A stretch of 64,000 nt of DNA from Nocardia alba NBRC 108234 (GCF_001612665.1 NZ_BDAX01000015.1:62001-126000); one strand, 5' to 3'. Shown: positions 1 through 9,940, counted from the stretch's first letter. Notes: a model not told the origin generated them from the sequence alone. Program-made: numbers and translations.

Positions 1-1
1 C

Positions 2-3000
2 CGCATGGTGCTGGCCAACCACCACATCATCAGCGACGGGTGGTCCACACCGCTGCTGATGCGCGAGCTCTTCACGCTCTACGCCACCGGAGGCAACGCG
101 GGCACCGGTGCAGCGCCGCGGCCGTACCGGGACTACCTCGCCTGGCTGCGACAACGCGACAATGCCGCGTCGAAGGCGGTGTGGGCCGCCGCCTTGGACG
201 GCATTCGGGAACCGACGCTGCTCGCACCCCAGCTGCGTGGGACGCCGATGTCGTTGCCGGACATCGTGGGTCGGACCCTGGAGCCGGAGTTGGTGGGCGA
301 GCTCAACCAGTTGGGCCAGGGTCTCGGCGTCACCGTCAACACCGTGCTCCAAACCGCGTGGGGCCTGCTCGCGGGGCGGCTCACCGGGCGCGACGACGTG
401 GTGTTCGGTGCGACCGTCTCGGGTCGGCCCGCCGACCTGCCCGGCGTCGAATCGATGATCGGGCTGTTCATCAACACCGTGCCGGTCCGGGTCCGCCTCC
501 CCGCCGGTGAACGCCTCACCGATCTGCTGACCCGGATGCAGTCCGAACAGGTGGCGTTGCTCGACCACCACCATGTCGGGCTCGCCGACATCCAGCAGGA
601 ACTCGGCACCGGTGTGGGGGAGCTGTTCGACTCCCTGGTGGTCTTCGAGTCGTTCCCGTTCGACGACGAGGCCATCAGCCGCGTGCAGACCGACGCCGGG
701 CTGCGATGCACCGCCATCGATCGCCCCATCGCGACGCACTATCCGTTGACGCTCATGGCGCTGCCGACCCGGGGGGCACTCGAACTCAGCCTCCGGTATC
801 GGGCGGACGCGTTCGATGCCGACGCGGCGCGAACCCTGCTCGACCGGCTCACGGCGATCCTCACCGACTTCGTCGCCGATCCGAAAGTCCCTGTGGCGTC
901 GATCGATCCGTTCACCGACGTCGAGGTCGCCGCGTTCCTGCGCGCCGGACACAGCGAGCGCGAAGCCGTCCCCGAGACGACCCTGCCGGAGCTGTTCGTC
1001 GCGCGAGCGCGCCGCACACCGGACGCGGTCGCGGTGGTGTGCGGCTCGGTGGAACTGACCTACGGCGAACTCGATGCCAGGACGCGGCGGCTGGCGGGCA
1101 GGCTGAGCCGGGCCGGCATCGGTCCGGAGGACCGGGTGGCGATCCTGCTCGGCCGTGAGGTCGACCTGATTGTGGCGATCCTCGGCGTCGTCCGGTCCGG
1201 CGCGGCGTACGTGCCGATCGACCCCGACTACCCGGCCGACCGTATCCGCTTCGTCCTCGGCGACTGCGCGCCCGCGGCCGTGATCTGCGACGACAGTGAC
1301 ACGGCCGTTCGAGATCTCGGGCTGCGATGCTTCACCGTCACCGGAGATGCCGCGCCGGAGGCCGATCGGGTCGAGCCGATCACGGGACTTCGCCCTGATC
1401 ACCCCGCGCACGTGATCTACACCTCCGGTTCCACCGGCGTGCCGAAGGGCGTGGTGGTCTCCCATCGCAGTGTGGTGGCGTTGTTCGCCGCGACGCGGCC
1501 ACTGCTGGGTTTCGGCTCCGAGGACGTGTGGACGCTGTTCCATTCCTCGGCATTCGATTTCTCGGTGTGGGAACTGTGGGGGCCGCTGTTGCACGGCGGG
1601 CGTTTGATCGTCGTCCCGCAGGCGGTGACCCGCTCGCCCGCGCAGTTCCTCGACCTGCTGGCCGAGCATCGGGTCACCGTGCTCAGCCAGACCCCGTCGG
1701 CCTTCGCGGAGCTCGCGCGAGCCGACGCGGAACGGATCGGTACCCCGCTTGCCCTGCGCCTCATCGTTTTCGGCGGCGAAGCCCTCGAACCGGCTCGTCT
1801 GGCCGAGTGGTACCACGCACACGCCGACGACTCGCCGCGCCTGGTCAATATGTACGGCATCACCGAAACCACGGTGCATGTCACCCATTTGACTCTCGGC
1901 GTCGCGCACGCGCAGACGGCGGCGAGCGCGATCGGCAGGGGACTGCCCGGGCTGGACGTGTACGTGCTCGACAGCGCGCTGCGCCCGGTCCCGGACGGCG
2001 TCGAAGGCGAGATCTACCTCGCCGGAACCCAACTCGGCCGTGGCTATCTGGGGCGCCCCGGCCTCACCGCGGCCAGGTTCGTGGCGAATCCGTTCGGCGC
2101 GCCGGGACAACGCCTGTACCGATCCGGTGACCTGGCTCGGCGGACCCCGGACGGCGGGCTCGAATACCGCGGCCGCGCCGACGACCAAGTGAAGATCCGT
2201 GGTTTCCGCATCGAGCTCGGTGAGGTCACCTCGGCGCTGGCCACCCACCCGGAAGTGACGCACTGCGCGGTGGCGGTCCGCGACGACCGACCCGGTGGAA
2301 CCTACCTCGTCGGGTATGTCGTCGGCAGCTTCCCCGACCCGGCCGCGTTGCGCGCCTATCTGCGTGACCGGCTGCCCGAGTACATGATTCCCGCGACGTT
2401 CGTCGACCTGGACCGGCTCCCGCTGACCGGCAACGGCAAGCTCGACCGACGCGCGTTGCCCGCTCCCGAGTTCGGCGACGGCTCCGGCGGCCGGGCTCCG
2501 GCCACCGACACCGAACGCGCACTGGCCGCGCTGTTCGCCGAGGTCCTCGGCCACGACCCGTCCCGGATCGGCGCCGAGGACTCGTTCTTCGCGCTGGGCG
2601 GGCATTCCCTGCTGGCCACGCGACTCGTCTCACGGGTGCGGACCCGATTGGGGCGCGAGATCAGCGCGCGGACGATCTTCGACCATCCGACGGTGGCCGG
2701 CCTCGCCGCCACGATCGAACACACCGCGACCGGAACCCGGCCCGCACCGCGACCGGCTCCGGCACCCCGGGCCCGCGTCCCTCTCTCGTTCGCACAGCAG
2801 CGGCTGTGGTTCCTGTATTGCTTCGAAGGCCCCACACCGCACTACAACATCCCCTTCGCCGTGCGCATCACCGGTCCACTCGACGTGGCGGCACTGCGTG
2901 CGGCCCTCGCCGACACGCTCGCGCGCCACGACAGTCTGCGCACCGTCATCGGCGCCGACGCCGACGGCGCCCGGCAGCAGGTGCTGGCGGCGGAGCAGTG

Positions 3001-6000
3001 CCTGCCCGATCTCACGGTGCACGACATCACCGCGGATCGGTTGGACATCGAACTGCGTGAGGCGGCCGAGCACTCGTTCGAGCTGGACCGTCACCTGCCC
3101 ATCCGTTTCCGGTTGTGGCGCTGCGGTACCGACGACGTCGAGGACGAACACGTGCTGTCGGTGGTCCTGCACCACATCGCCGGCGACGGATGGTCGACCG
3201 GTGTGCTGCTCGACGACATCGGCACCGCCTATCGCGCTCGCCGCGCGGGCGATGCGCCACGATGGACGAAGTTGCCGGTGCAGTACGCCGACTACACCCT
3301 GTGGCAACGCGAACTCCTCGGCGACGACGACGATCCCGACAGTCTCGCCGCCACCCAGATCAGCTATTGGCAGGAAACCCTCGGCGGCCTCGGCGAGGAA
3401 CTCGCCCTGCCCACCGACCGGCCGCGGCCGCGGCAGCCGTCCTACCGCGGACACGCTGTGCGCGAATCGGTGTCGGCGCGCACAGCGAGTGGCGTGCGGG
3501 AACTCGCGCGTGATCTGGGCGCGAGCGAGTTCATGATCGTCCAAGCGGCGGTGGCGGTGACACTGTCCAAACTCGGTGCGGGAAGCGATATTCCGCTGGG
3601 CACGCCGATCGCGGGCCGCACCGACGACGCGCTGTCCGGTCTGGTCGGCTTCTTCGTCAACACCCTGGTGGTGCGCACCGATGTCGCGGGCAACCCGACC
3701 CTGCGCGAGATCGCCGCCCGCAGCAGGGACGCGGTCCTCGGCGGCCTCGAACACCAGGATGTGCCGTTCGAGCGACTGGTCGAGGCGCTGAATCCGCAAC
3801 GCGCACCGGCCCGGCATCCGTTGTTCCAGGCGATGGTGACCTACGACGAGGCACCGGGCGGGATCGACCTCGACGGTGTGCGAACCCGGCTGATCGTGCC
3901 GGAACTGCCGGTCGCGAAGTTCGACCTGTCGTTCCGATTCACCGTGACACCGGACCGTGGGGGACTCGACCTCGAAATCGGTTACAGCACAGATCTGTTC
4001 GACACGACAACAGTGACATCGATGCTGGCCAAGCTGCTACGGGTGCTCGATGTCATGGCCGCCGCGCCGGGAACGCGGCTCGCCGAATTGGACGTGCTCG
4101 ACGCCGCCGAGCGCCGACGAGTGCTCTCCGAGTTCAACGACACCGCGGCGCCCGAACCGGAGCTCACCCTGCCCGAACTGTTCGCCGCGCAGGTTCGGCG
4201 GGCGCCGGACGCCGTCGCGGTGGTCGGCGCCGGGGCCCGGCTCACCTACGGCGAACTCGACTGCCGGGCAGCCGCGTTGGCCACCGAGATCGCCGCGCAC
4301 GGGATCGGGCCCGAGCAGATCGTGGCGATCCATCTCGACCGCGGCGCCGAACTCATTGTCGCGCTGCTGGCTGTGTTGCGCTGCGGCGCGGCGTTCGCGC
4401 CCGCCGAACCGTCGCTGCCCGCTGCCCGCGTCGCCGAGATCTGCCGGAGCTCGGCCGCGCGCCTGGTGCTGACCACCGCGAGCACTCGCGCCGATCTCCC
4501 GGATCTGGCCGATGTCGATGTGCTGGTCGTGACTCCCGTTTCCACCCCGTTGCCGTCGGCGACGCCCGCGAGCACCCCACCGGTGCTCACCGGCGACAGC
4601 CTCGCCTACGTCATCTACACCTCGGGCACGACCGGCCGTCCGAAGGGCGCGATGATCCGGCACCGGCCGATCTGTTTCCGCCTGCTCTGGCAGGCAGGCC
4701 TGCTCGGATTCGGCCCCGGTGACGCGACCCTGTTCAAGGCGCCACTCGGCTTCGACATCTCCATCAACGAGATATTCCTGCCACTGGTCACCGGGGCCAG
4801 GCTGGTGATCGCCGAACCCGGCGCCGAACGGGACTCCGCGAGGCTGCTCGAGATCATCGCCGAACACCGGGTCAGCTTCGCCTATCTGGTGTCCTCGGTG
4901 CTGGACGTGATGCTCGGGCTGCCCGGTATCGAGGAGGTGGCCGACACTCTCACGCATGTGTGGTGCGGTGGTGAGGCGCTCACGCCCGAGCTGTTCACCC
5001 GGTTCCGGGACAAGCTCGGCGATTCGATCATGTATCACGGCTACGGTCCGGCGGAGGCGACGATCGGGGTCAGCCATCTGATCTACCAGCCCGGCGTCGA
5101 ACGTGGGTCGGTGAGCATCGGCAGGCCCAATCCCAACACCCGGATCTATGTGCTCGACGAGCTGCTCGGGCCGGTCCCGATCGGCGTCCAGGGCGAGCTG
5201 TACGTGGCGGGACTGCCGCTGGGCCGCGGCTACGTCAACGATCCCGGTGCGACGGCGGCGCGGTTCGTCACCGATCCTTTCGGTCCGCCGGGCGAGCGCA
5301 TGTACCGGACCGGCGACCTCGGCTACTGGACTCCGCAGGGCACCCTCGAGTTCCGTGGCCGAGCCGACGACCAGGTCAAGATCCGTGGGATGCGGGTCGA
5401 ATTGCAGGAGATCGAATCGGTGCTGGCCGAACACCGGTCGGTCCGCAACGCGGTGGTCATCACGACGAGGTCCACGACCGAGGTCGCGGTGCTCGTCGGC
5501 TACTGCGCCACCGATGCGGACGACCCGATCACCGGCGAGGAACTGCGCGGGTTCCTGCGTGGCAGGCTGCCCGAGCACATGATTCCCGCCGCGATCGTCT
5601 GCCTTCGCGAACTACCGCTTCGTCTTTCGGGCAAGGTGGACCGCCGGGCGCTGCCGATACCCGAGCTCGGCGCGTCCACGTCGCACCGCCCGCCGACGAC
5701 CTCGACCGAGAAGACGCTGTGCGCGCTGTTCACCGAGGTTCTCGGCGTCGAACGAGTCGGCGCGGACGATTCCTTCTTCGAGCTCGGCGGCTATTCCCTG
5801 CTGGCGACCAAGCTGGTGGCCCGGGTGCAGGCCGAACTCGGTGTGGAGGTAGCGCTGCGGACCGTTTTCGACGCCCCGACCGTCGCCGCGCTGGCCCGCA
5901 TCGTCGATATCGGCGATGTGGCCGCCCTGCCGGCGGGCAGCCGGGACGAGGGGGCGTTCGCGCCGCTGCTGCCGATCCGCCGAACCGGCGACAAGCCCGC

Positions 6001-6739
6001 CCTGTTCTGCGTGCACCCCAAACTGGGCCTGGCGTGGATGTATTCGGGCCTGCTTCCGCATCTGGACCGGGATCGGCCGGTCTACGGGCTCCAGGCCACC
6101 GCCATCGACGACGACCACCTGGCCGCCCCCGACATTCCCTACCTGGCTCGCAGCTACGCCGCCAGGATCGTCGCGCGGCAACCACACGGGCCGTACTACC
6201 TGCTGGGTTGGTCGTTGGGCGGACGGATCGCCCAGATGGTGGGCACAGTGCTCGAGAGCTGGGGGCACGAGGTGCCGTTGCTCGTGCTGTTGGACGCCTA
6301 CGCGGACGTGGATCCGCCCGGGGCCGCGGGTGATCCACCACCGGAGGTGTCGACCCTGTACTACCGCTGGCTCGAACGAGCGGGCTACGACGTGAGCGGG
6401 TTGGACCCGGTGACGGTCACCGCGGCGACCGTGCGCGGCTACGCCGCCGAATTCGGTGGCGTCTTCGGTGGTCTGGCGGAGGACGAGATCGGGCAGTTGG
6501 TCGACAGCTTGCTCGCGATCACCCGGATCGACCGCACCGAGCCGCCGTCGAGATTCGCCGGTGACGTGGTGTTCTTCGCGGCCGAAGACGGCGAAGGCGC
6601 GGCACTGGCCGGCTGGCGCCCCTACCTGTCCGGCCGAATCGACGACTACCCGGTGAACTTCGATCACGACGATCTGATGGCTCCGCATTCCCTGGCGCAG
6701 ATCGGTCCGATCGTCGCGGACCATCTGCGTGGGAGATGA
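2..6739 (+). CDS. Siderophore NRPS, C-terminal part: (C)-A-T-C-A-T-TE
   Basis: The 5' end lies outside the window. Domains in order, by residue from the window edge: condensation (HHIISDGWS near 6-14), adenylation A1 (about 325-815), carrier (GGHSLL, Ser near 868), condensation (HHIAGDGWS near 1057), A2 (about 1386-1885), carrier (GGYSLL near 1929), and type I thioesterase (GWSLGG near 2068). Aligned by eye to GrsA, the A1 pocket reads DFWSVGMVHK, close to the Thr code DFWNVGMVHK. The A2 pocket reads DINYWGGIGK, which from memory is the code of the coelichelin module loading N5-formyl-N5-hydroxyornithine. Both condensation domains carry HHxxxDG rather than a cyclisation motif, so this Thr is probably not turned into an oxazoline. 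No epimerase is present. The A2 call fits the ornithine hydroxylase and formyltransferase genes nearby. Earlier modules, and thus the full peptide, are not visible. Confidence 0.95.
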   Translation, partial: RMVLANHHIISDGWSTPLLMRELFTLYATGGNAGTGAAPRPYRDYLAWLRQRDNAASKAVWAAALDGIREPTLLAPQLRGTPMSLPDIVGRTLEPELVGELNQLGQGLGVTVNTVLQTAWGLLAGRLTGRDDVVFGATVSGRPADLPGVESMIGLFINTVPVRVRLPAGERLTDLLTRMQSEQVALLDHHHVGLADIQQELGTGVGELFDSLVVFESFPFDDEAISRVQTDAGLRCTAIDRPIATHYPLTLMALPTRGALELSLRYRADAFDADAARTLLDRLTAILTDFVADPKVPVASIDPFTDVEVAAFLRAGHSEREAVPETTLPELFVARARRTPDAVAVVCGSVELTYGELDARTRRLAGRLSRAGIGPEDRVAILLGREVDLIVAILGVVRSGAAYVPIDPDYPADRIRFVLGDCAPAAVICDDSDTAVRDLGLRCFTVTGDAAPEADRVEPITGLRPDHPAHVIYTSGSTGVPKGVVVSHRSVVALFAATRPLLGFGSEDVWTLFHSSAFDFSVWELWGPLLHGGRLIVVPQAVTRSPAQFLDLLAEHRVTVLSQTPSAFAELARADAERIGTPLALRLIVFGGEALEPARLAEWYHAHADDSPRLVNMYGITETTVHVTHLTLGVAHAQTAASAIGRGLPGLDVYVLDSALRPVPDGVEGEIYLAGTQLGRGYLGRPGLTAARFVANPFGAPGQRLYRSGDLARRTPDGGLEYRGRADDQVKIRGFRIELGEVTSALATHPEVTHCAVAVRDDRPGGTYLVGYVVGSFPDPAALRAYLRDRLPEYMIPATFVDLDRLPLTGNGKLDRRALPAPEFGDGSGGRAPATDTERALAALFAEVLGHDPSRIGAEDSFFALGGHSLLATRLVSRVRTRLGREISARTIFDHPTVAGLAATIEHTATGTRPAPRPAPAPRARVPLSFAQQRLWFLYCFEGPTPHYNIPFAVRITGPLDVAALRAALADTLARHDSLRTVIGADADGARQQVLAAEQCLPDLTVHDITADRLDIELREAAEHSFELDRHLPIRFRLWRCGTDDVEDEHVLSVVLHHIAGDGWSTGVLLDDIGTAYRARRAGDAPRWTKLPVQYADYTLWQRELLGDDDDPDSLAATQISYWQETLGGLGEELALPTDRPRPRQPSYRGHAVRESVSARTASGVRELARDLGASEFMIVQAAVAVTLSKLGAGSDIPLGTPIAGRTDDALSGLVGFFVNTLVVRTDVAGNPTLREIAARSRDAVLGGLEHQDVPFERLVEALNPQRAPARHPLFQAMVTYDEAPGGIDLDGVRTRLIVPELPVAKFDLSFRFTVTPDRGGLDLEIGYSTDLFDTTTVTSMLAKLLRVLDVMAAAPGTRLAELDVLDAAERRRVLSEFNDTAAPEPELTLPELFAAQVRRAPDAVAVVGAGARLTYGELDCRAAALATEIAAHGIGPEQIVAIHLDRGAELIVALLAVLRCGAAFAPAEPSLPAARVAEICRSSAARLVLTTASTRADLPDLADVDVLVVTPVSTPLPSATPASTPPVLTGDSLAYVIYTSGTTGRPKGAMIRHRPICFRLLWQAGLLGFGPGDATLFKAPLGFDISINEIFLPLVTGARLVIAEPGAERDSARLLEIIAEHRVSFAYLVSSVLDVMLGLPGIEEVADTLTHVWCGGEALTPELFTRFRDKLGDSIMYHGYGPAEATIGVSHLIYQPGVERGSVSIGRPNPNTRIYVLDELLGPVPIGVQGELYVAGLPLGRGYVNDPGATAARFVTDPFGPPGERMYRTGDLGYWTPQGTLEFRGRADDQVKIRGMRVELQEIESVLAEHRSVRNAVVITTRSTTEVAVLVGYCATDADDPITGEELRGFLRGRLPEHMIPAAIVCLRELPLRLSGKVDRRALPIPELGASTSHRPPTTSTEKTLCALFTEVLGVERVGADDSFFELGGYSLLATKLVARVQAELGVEVALRTVFDAPTVAALARIVDIGDVAALPAGSRDEGAFAPLLPIRRTGDKPALFCVHPKLGLAWMYSGLLPHLDRDRPVYGLQATAIDDDHLAAPDIPYLARSYAARIVARQPHGPYYLLGWSLGGRIAQMVGTVLESWGHEVPLLVLLDAYADVDPPGAAGDPPPEVSTLYYRWLERAGYDVSGLDPVTVTAATVRGYAAEFGGVFGGLAEDEIGQLVDSLLAITRIDRTEPPSRFAGDVVFFAAEDGEGAALAGWRPYLSGRIDDYPVNFDHDDLMAPHSLAQIGPIVADHLRGR

Positions 6740-6748
6740 CGACGCAGG

Positions 6749-6773
6749 GCCCGGCCGCGACGCGCGGCCGGGC
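6749..6773. terminator. Bidirectional hairpin between convergent genes
   Basis: A perfect 11-bp inverted repeat (GCCCGGCCGCG, loop ACG, CGCGGCCGGGC) lies between the NRPS stop and the stop of the convergent binding-protein gene. It has no strong U-tract, as is common in high-GC actinomycetes. Confidence 0.7.
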
Positions 6774-6793
6774 AGACGAAAGACGCCGCTGGA

Positions 6794-7819
6794 TCAGGCG
6801 AACCGGCGCGCCAGCAGCGGTACCAGGCCGTCGACGGCGTAGGGCACGCTCAGCACCGAACCGGCCGACAGCGCCAACGAGATGTTGAAGTCCTCGACGA
6901 CGACCAGTCGGTTCTCCTGCGCGGCCCGCGAGGCCGCCAGCGCCGGGTACTGCGCGAGGGTGTCCGCGCGGCTGAGTCCCTCCCTGGTCAACACCACGAC
7001 GACATCGGCGTCGGCCTGGTTCACCAGCTCCGCCGACAGTTCCACGAAGAACTTCGAGGAATCGAGCCCGGCCACGTATGCCGTCGGCACCAGCCCCAGC
7101 GCCGCGGCGACCTTCATCCGGGTGTCGTTGACGGTGTACACGCCCAGTTGCCGCGCGCTGCCGAGCAGGATCGACACGGTCTTACCGTGGAAGGCCGGAT
7201 TCGCGGCCTTCGCCCGGTCGAGCGCGGCCTGGGTGTCGGTGATCAGTTTCTCGCCGTCCGCCTTGCGCCCGACCGCGGTGGCGATGATCCGGGTGGAGTC
7301 CTGCCAGGTCACCGTATTCGGCGCGGTGTTCGGCGGCAGCCCGAGGGTGGGTGCGATCTTGCTCAGCGCCCGGTACTCGGTCTCGTCGCCGGTGGACTGC
7401 ACATCGAGGATGAGGTCGGGCCGCGCGGCCAGTACCTGTTCGATGTTGATCGGGTTGGTCAGGATCGTCGGATTCGCCGCGCCGAGCTTCGACTCGGCCC
7501 AGACGCCGACGCCCTTCGTCATGGGTGGGACGAAGCGATACACCGTGGCCGGGGTGATGCCGAGGGCGAGCAGCACATCGTGGTCGGTGCGGCCGACGGA
7601 CGCGATCGTCGCGGGCGCCCGATCGATGGTGACGGGGCCGAATTTGTCGGTGACGGTCACCGGGAAGGAGTCCGCCGAATCAGGCCGCGGTGCACCGTTT
7701 TCGGTTCCATCGCTGGTGCCGCAGGCCGCGAGCAGGGCAACCGACCCGACGGTCGCGGCGCCGAACCCGAAGAACTGGCGACGGTTCCAGGTTCGGCGCG
7801 GAACGGGGTGTTGATTCAT
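6794..7819 (-). CDS. Fe-siderophore ABC transporter substrate-binding lipoprotein
   Basis: A 341-residue FecB/FepB-type binding protein. The N-terminus has a twin-arginine stretch (NRRQFFGFG) and a lipobox (LLAAC, Cys near 33), so it is probably a lipoprotein on the outer face of the membrane. The body matches the class III (long central helix) fold, with the usual start 'DKFGPVTIDRAPATIASVGRT'-like segment near 55-75. It is transcribed divergently from the hydroxylase gene, and the 152-bp space between them holds an IdeR box. It probably binds the ferric form of the siderophore made here. The permease and ATPase partners are not adjacent. Confidence 0.88.
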   Translation of the reverse strand: MNQHPVPRRTWNRRQFFGFGAATVGSVALLAACGTSDGTENGAPRPDSADSFPVTVTDKFGPVTIDRAPATIASVGRTDHDVLLALGITPATVYRFVPPMTKGVGVWAESKLGAANPTILTNPINIEQVLAARPDLILDVQSTGDETEYRALSKIAPTLGLPPNTAPNTVTWQDSTRIIATAVGRKADGEKLITDTQAALDRAKAANPAFHGKTVSILLGSARQLGVYTVNDTRMKVAAALGLVPTAYVAGLDSSKFFVELSAELVNQADADVVVVLTREGLSRADTLAQYPALAASRAAQENRLVVVEDFNISLALSAGSVLSVPYAVDGLVPLLARRFA

Positions 7820-7929
7820 GGATGAGTGCTCCTTCGCGGGGCTGCTCGACTGGTCTCGGCGCGGACGCCGCGGCAGTTGATAAGGGGTTCAACAGTTTTC
7901 GTCGAAATCGCCGAAAACCGAGCATAAAA

Positions 7930-7948
7930 ATAGCATAGGCTAACCTAA
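7930..7948. promoter_or_regulatory. IdeR/DtxR iron box 1
   Basis: Matches 16 of 19 positions of the IdeR consensus TTAGGTTAGSCTAACCTAA, with a perfect right half (CTAACCTAA). It lies 24 bp before the hydroxylase start and in the only space upstream of the divergent binding-protein gene, so it may repress both when iron is plentiful. Confidence 0.8.
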
Positions 7949-7971
7949 TCGTTCAGAGGTCTGGAGAATGG

Positions 7972-8919
7972 ATGACCATCGATACGCCATCGGCACCACT
8001 GGCAATCCCGTTCGTCGTCGACGGAGCGGGCCCCGCCCTCGACCGGCTTCGCGCCGACCGCACCGCGCTCCGTGACCGGCTCACCGAGCACGGCGCGGTG
8101 CTGCTGCGCGGTTTCGATGTCGGGGGAACCGACGGATTCGAGAGCTGCGTGCGCGCGATATCGGGGGAATTGCTGACCTATGTCGAACAGTCCTCCCCCC
8201 GGACGCGCATCAAGGGCAATGTCTACACCTCCACCGAGTATCCCCAGCACGCCGAGATCCCGCTGCACAACGAGATGTCCTACCAGGCGATCTGGCCGCT
8301 GACGCTGTTCTTCCATTGCGTCGAACCGCCGCAGACCCAGGGTGCGACGCCGCTGTCCTCGACGCGGAGGGTGTACGAACTGATCGACCCGGCCGTCCGG
8401 GCCGAGTTCGAGCGCCGACGCTGGATGGTCGTGCGCAACTACGGCGAGGACATCGGGCTGCGATGGTGGACCGCGTTCGGTACCGAGGATCGTCGCGAGG
8501 TGGAACGGCTGTGCGCGGCGGGCGGCGTCGAACCCGAATGGCGTGAGGGTAATGCCCTGCGCACCACAGCTGTTCGTGATGTCGTTCACCGTCATCCGAA
8601 GACCGGCGTGCCGTTGTGGTTCAACCACATCGTGCTCTTCCACGAGAGCAGCCTCGCGCCGACGGTGCGCGAAGGGTTGCTCGATATCTACGGGTGCGAC
8701 GGTCTGCCGAACAACACCTACTACGGCGACGGTGCGCCGATTCCCGATGAGGTCGTCGCCCACCTGCGACAGTGCTACCGCGATGCGTCGACGCGATTCG
8801 ACTACCGGCGCGACGATCTGCTGATCGTCGACAACATGGCGACGGCGCACGGTCGCGAGCCGTTCACCGGGCCGCGCAGGATCGCCGTCGCCATGTCGGA
8901 GGCGTCGAACGGTGGCTGA
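7972..8919 (+). CDS. TauD/SyrP-type Fe(II)/2-oxoglutarate amino-acid hydroxylase
   Basis: 315 residues, TauD/TfdA fold. The metal triad is visible as LHNEMS (His99, Glu101) and TAHGRE (His293), followed by GPRRIAVAM, whose Arg would hold 2-oxoglutarate. The segment around LHNEMSYQ and FNHIVLFHESSL resembles the AsnO/SyrP group, which beta-hydroxylates Asp, Asn or related residues for nonribosomal peptides. In siderophore clusters such enzymes commonly make beta-hydroxyaspartate, a bidentate iron ligand; that role is inferred here, not shown. An iron box precedes the gene. Its stop lies 3 bp from the stop of the convergent formyltransferase gene. The free or carrier-bound amino acid acted on cannot be told from the sequence. 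Confidence 0.85.
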   Translation: MTIDTPSAPLAIPFVVDGAGPALDRLRADRTALRDRLTEHGAVLLRGFDVGGTDGFESCVRAISGELLTYVEQSSPRTRIKGNVYTSTEYPQHAEIPLHNEMSYQAIWPLTLFFHCVEPPQTQGATPLSSTRRVYELIDPAVRAEFERRRWMVVRNYGEDIGLRWWTAFGTEDRREVERLCAAGGVEPEWREGNALRTTAVRDVVHRHPKTGVPLWFNHIVLFHESSLAPTVREGLLDIYGCDGLPNNTYYGDGAPIPDEVVAHLRQCYRDASTRFDYRRDDLLIVDNMATAHGREPFTGPRRIAVAMSEASNGG

Positions 8920-8922
8920 GCG

Positions 8923-9861
8923 CTACCGTCCGAGGTAGCCGCCCATGGTGGTGAAGTGATCACGGGCGGCGACCTCGGTGCCGTCCTCGGTGCGGACGCG
9001 TTCGATGACCAGCCCGTGGCTGCGTCCGCGCCGGGCGTCCGCGCCGGCGACGATCACCACGCCGTCGCCTTCGGGGATGAAGATGCGCCCCGGCGTGCCG
9101 CCGTAGGCGCGCTGGGAGACCGAGGCGCGCACGATCCGCAACGGCCGTCCTCGGTGCAGCGTGAAAGCGTTGGGGTAGGGATCGGATTGGGCGCGAATCA
9201 GTCGCTCGATGTCCTCGGCGGGCCAGGTCCAATCGATCCGGCTGTCCTCGAGGGACCGCTTGTGGAAGAAGCTGGCTTCGGCCGGATTCTGCGTGGTCGG
9301 CGCGAGTTCGCCGCCGGCGATCAGGGCAAGGGCTTCGGTGACGACCGGTTCGATGAGATCGACGGTCTTGTGGAACAGGTCCGCCCCGGTGTCTCGCGGG
9401 CCGACGGGGACCGCGTGTTGCACCACGATGGCGCCGGCGTCGAGGTCCTCGTTCATCATGTGCGCGGTGACGCCGACTTCCTTCTCCCCGTTGATGAGTG
9501 CCCAGATCACCGGCGAGAAGCCCGCGTAGGCGGGCAGCAGGGAATCGTGCACATTGAGGGTGCCGTATCGCGGCAGCGCGAAGATCTCGGGCGGCAGCCA
9601 GGTGCGCCAGTTGTTGGCGACGATGATGTCGGGCTCGGCCTCTTTGACCGCTCTGGCCATGTCGTCGTCCGGCCGGTTGGCGATCACGACCGGTACGCCG
9701 TTCTCGGTGGCGAGGTCGGCGACGGAGTCGGCCCAGATCCGTTCGTACACGTGCTCGCTCTTGGGGTGTGTGACGACCAGCGCCACCTCGTGGCCCGCGT
9801 TCAGCAGTGCCTTCAAGGTGCGGTGGCCCCAGGTCTGGTACCCGAACATCGCGACTCGCAT
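8923..9861 (-). CDS. N5-hydroxyornithine formyltransferase (methionyl-tRNA formyltransferase-like)
   Basis: 312 residues. An N-terminal formyl-transferase Rossmann domain carries N-N-W and VHDSLLPAYAG (Asn near 102, His near 119), matching the Asn-His-Asp catalytic set and the SLLPxYxG formyl-THF loop of the Fmt family. The C-terminal part (RIDWTWPAEDIERLIRA..) matches the Fmt C-domain. True Fmt genes usually sit with def or rsmB; this one faces an ornithine N-monooxygenase, the arrangement used to make N5-formyl-N5-hydroxyornithine for coelichelin and rhodochelin. The A2 code of the NRPS agrees. The start is supported by GAGGAGG about 6 nt upstream. Confidence 0.88.
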   Translation of the reverse strand: MRVAMFGYQTWGHRTLKALLNAGHEVALVVTHPKSEHVYERIWADSVADLATENGVPVVIANRPDDDMARAVKEAEPDIIVANNWRTWLPPEIFALPRYGTLNVHDSLLPAYAGFSPVIWALINGEKEVGVTAHMMNEDLDAGAIVVQHAVPVGPRDTGADLFHKTVDLIEPVVTEALALIAGGELAPTTQNPAEASFFHKRSLEDSRIDWTWPAEDIERLIRAQSDPYPNAFTLHRGRPLRIVRASVSQRAYGGTPGRIFIPEGDGVVIVAGADARRGRSHGLVIERVRTEDGTEVAARDHFTTMGGYLGR

Positions 9862-9921
9862 GCTTCCTCCTCGCGCCGGAACACAATGTCCGCCAACGCA
9901 TTAAGCCAATCCTGACCTAAA

Positions 9922-9940
9922 TTAGGTTAGGCTAGCTTTG
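9922..9940. promoter_or_regulatory. IdeR/DtxR iron box 2
   Basis: Matches about 15 of 19 consensus positions, with a perfect left arm (TTAGGTTAGGCTA). It overlaps a second palindrome (ACCTAAATTAGGT, 9915-9927), so two repressor dimers may bind. It lies between the divergent formyltransferase and ornithine monooxygenase genes. Confidence 0.85.

Noticed and set aside
4037..5578. A 513-residue leftward frame antisense to the NRPS
   Set aside because: Shadow frame of high-GC codon bias; no domain and an NRPS A domain on the other strand.
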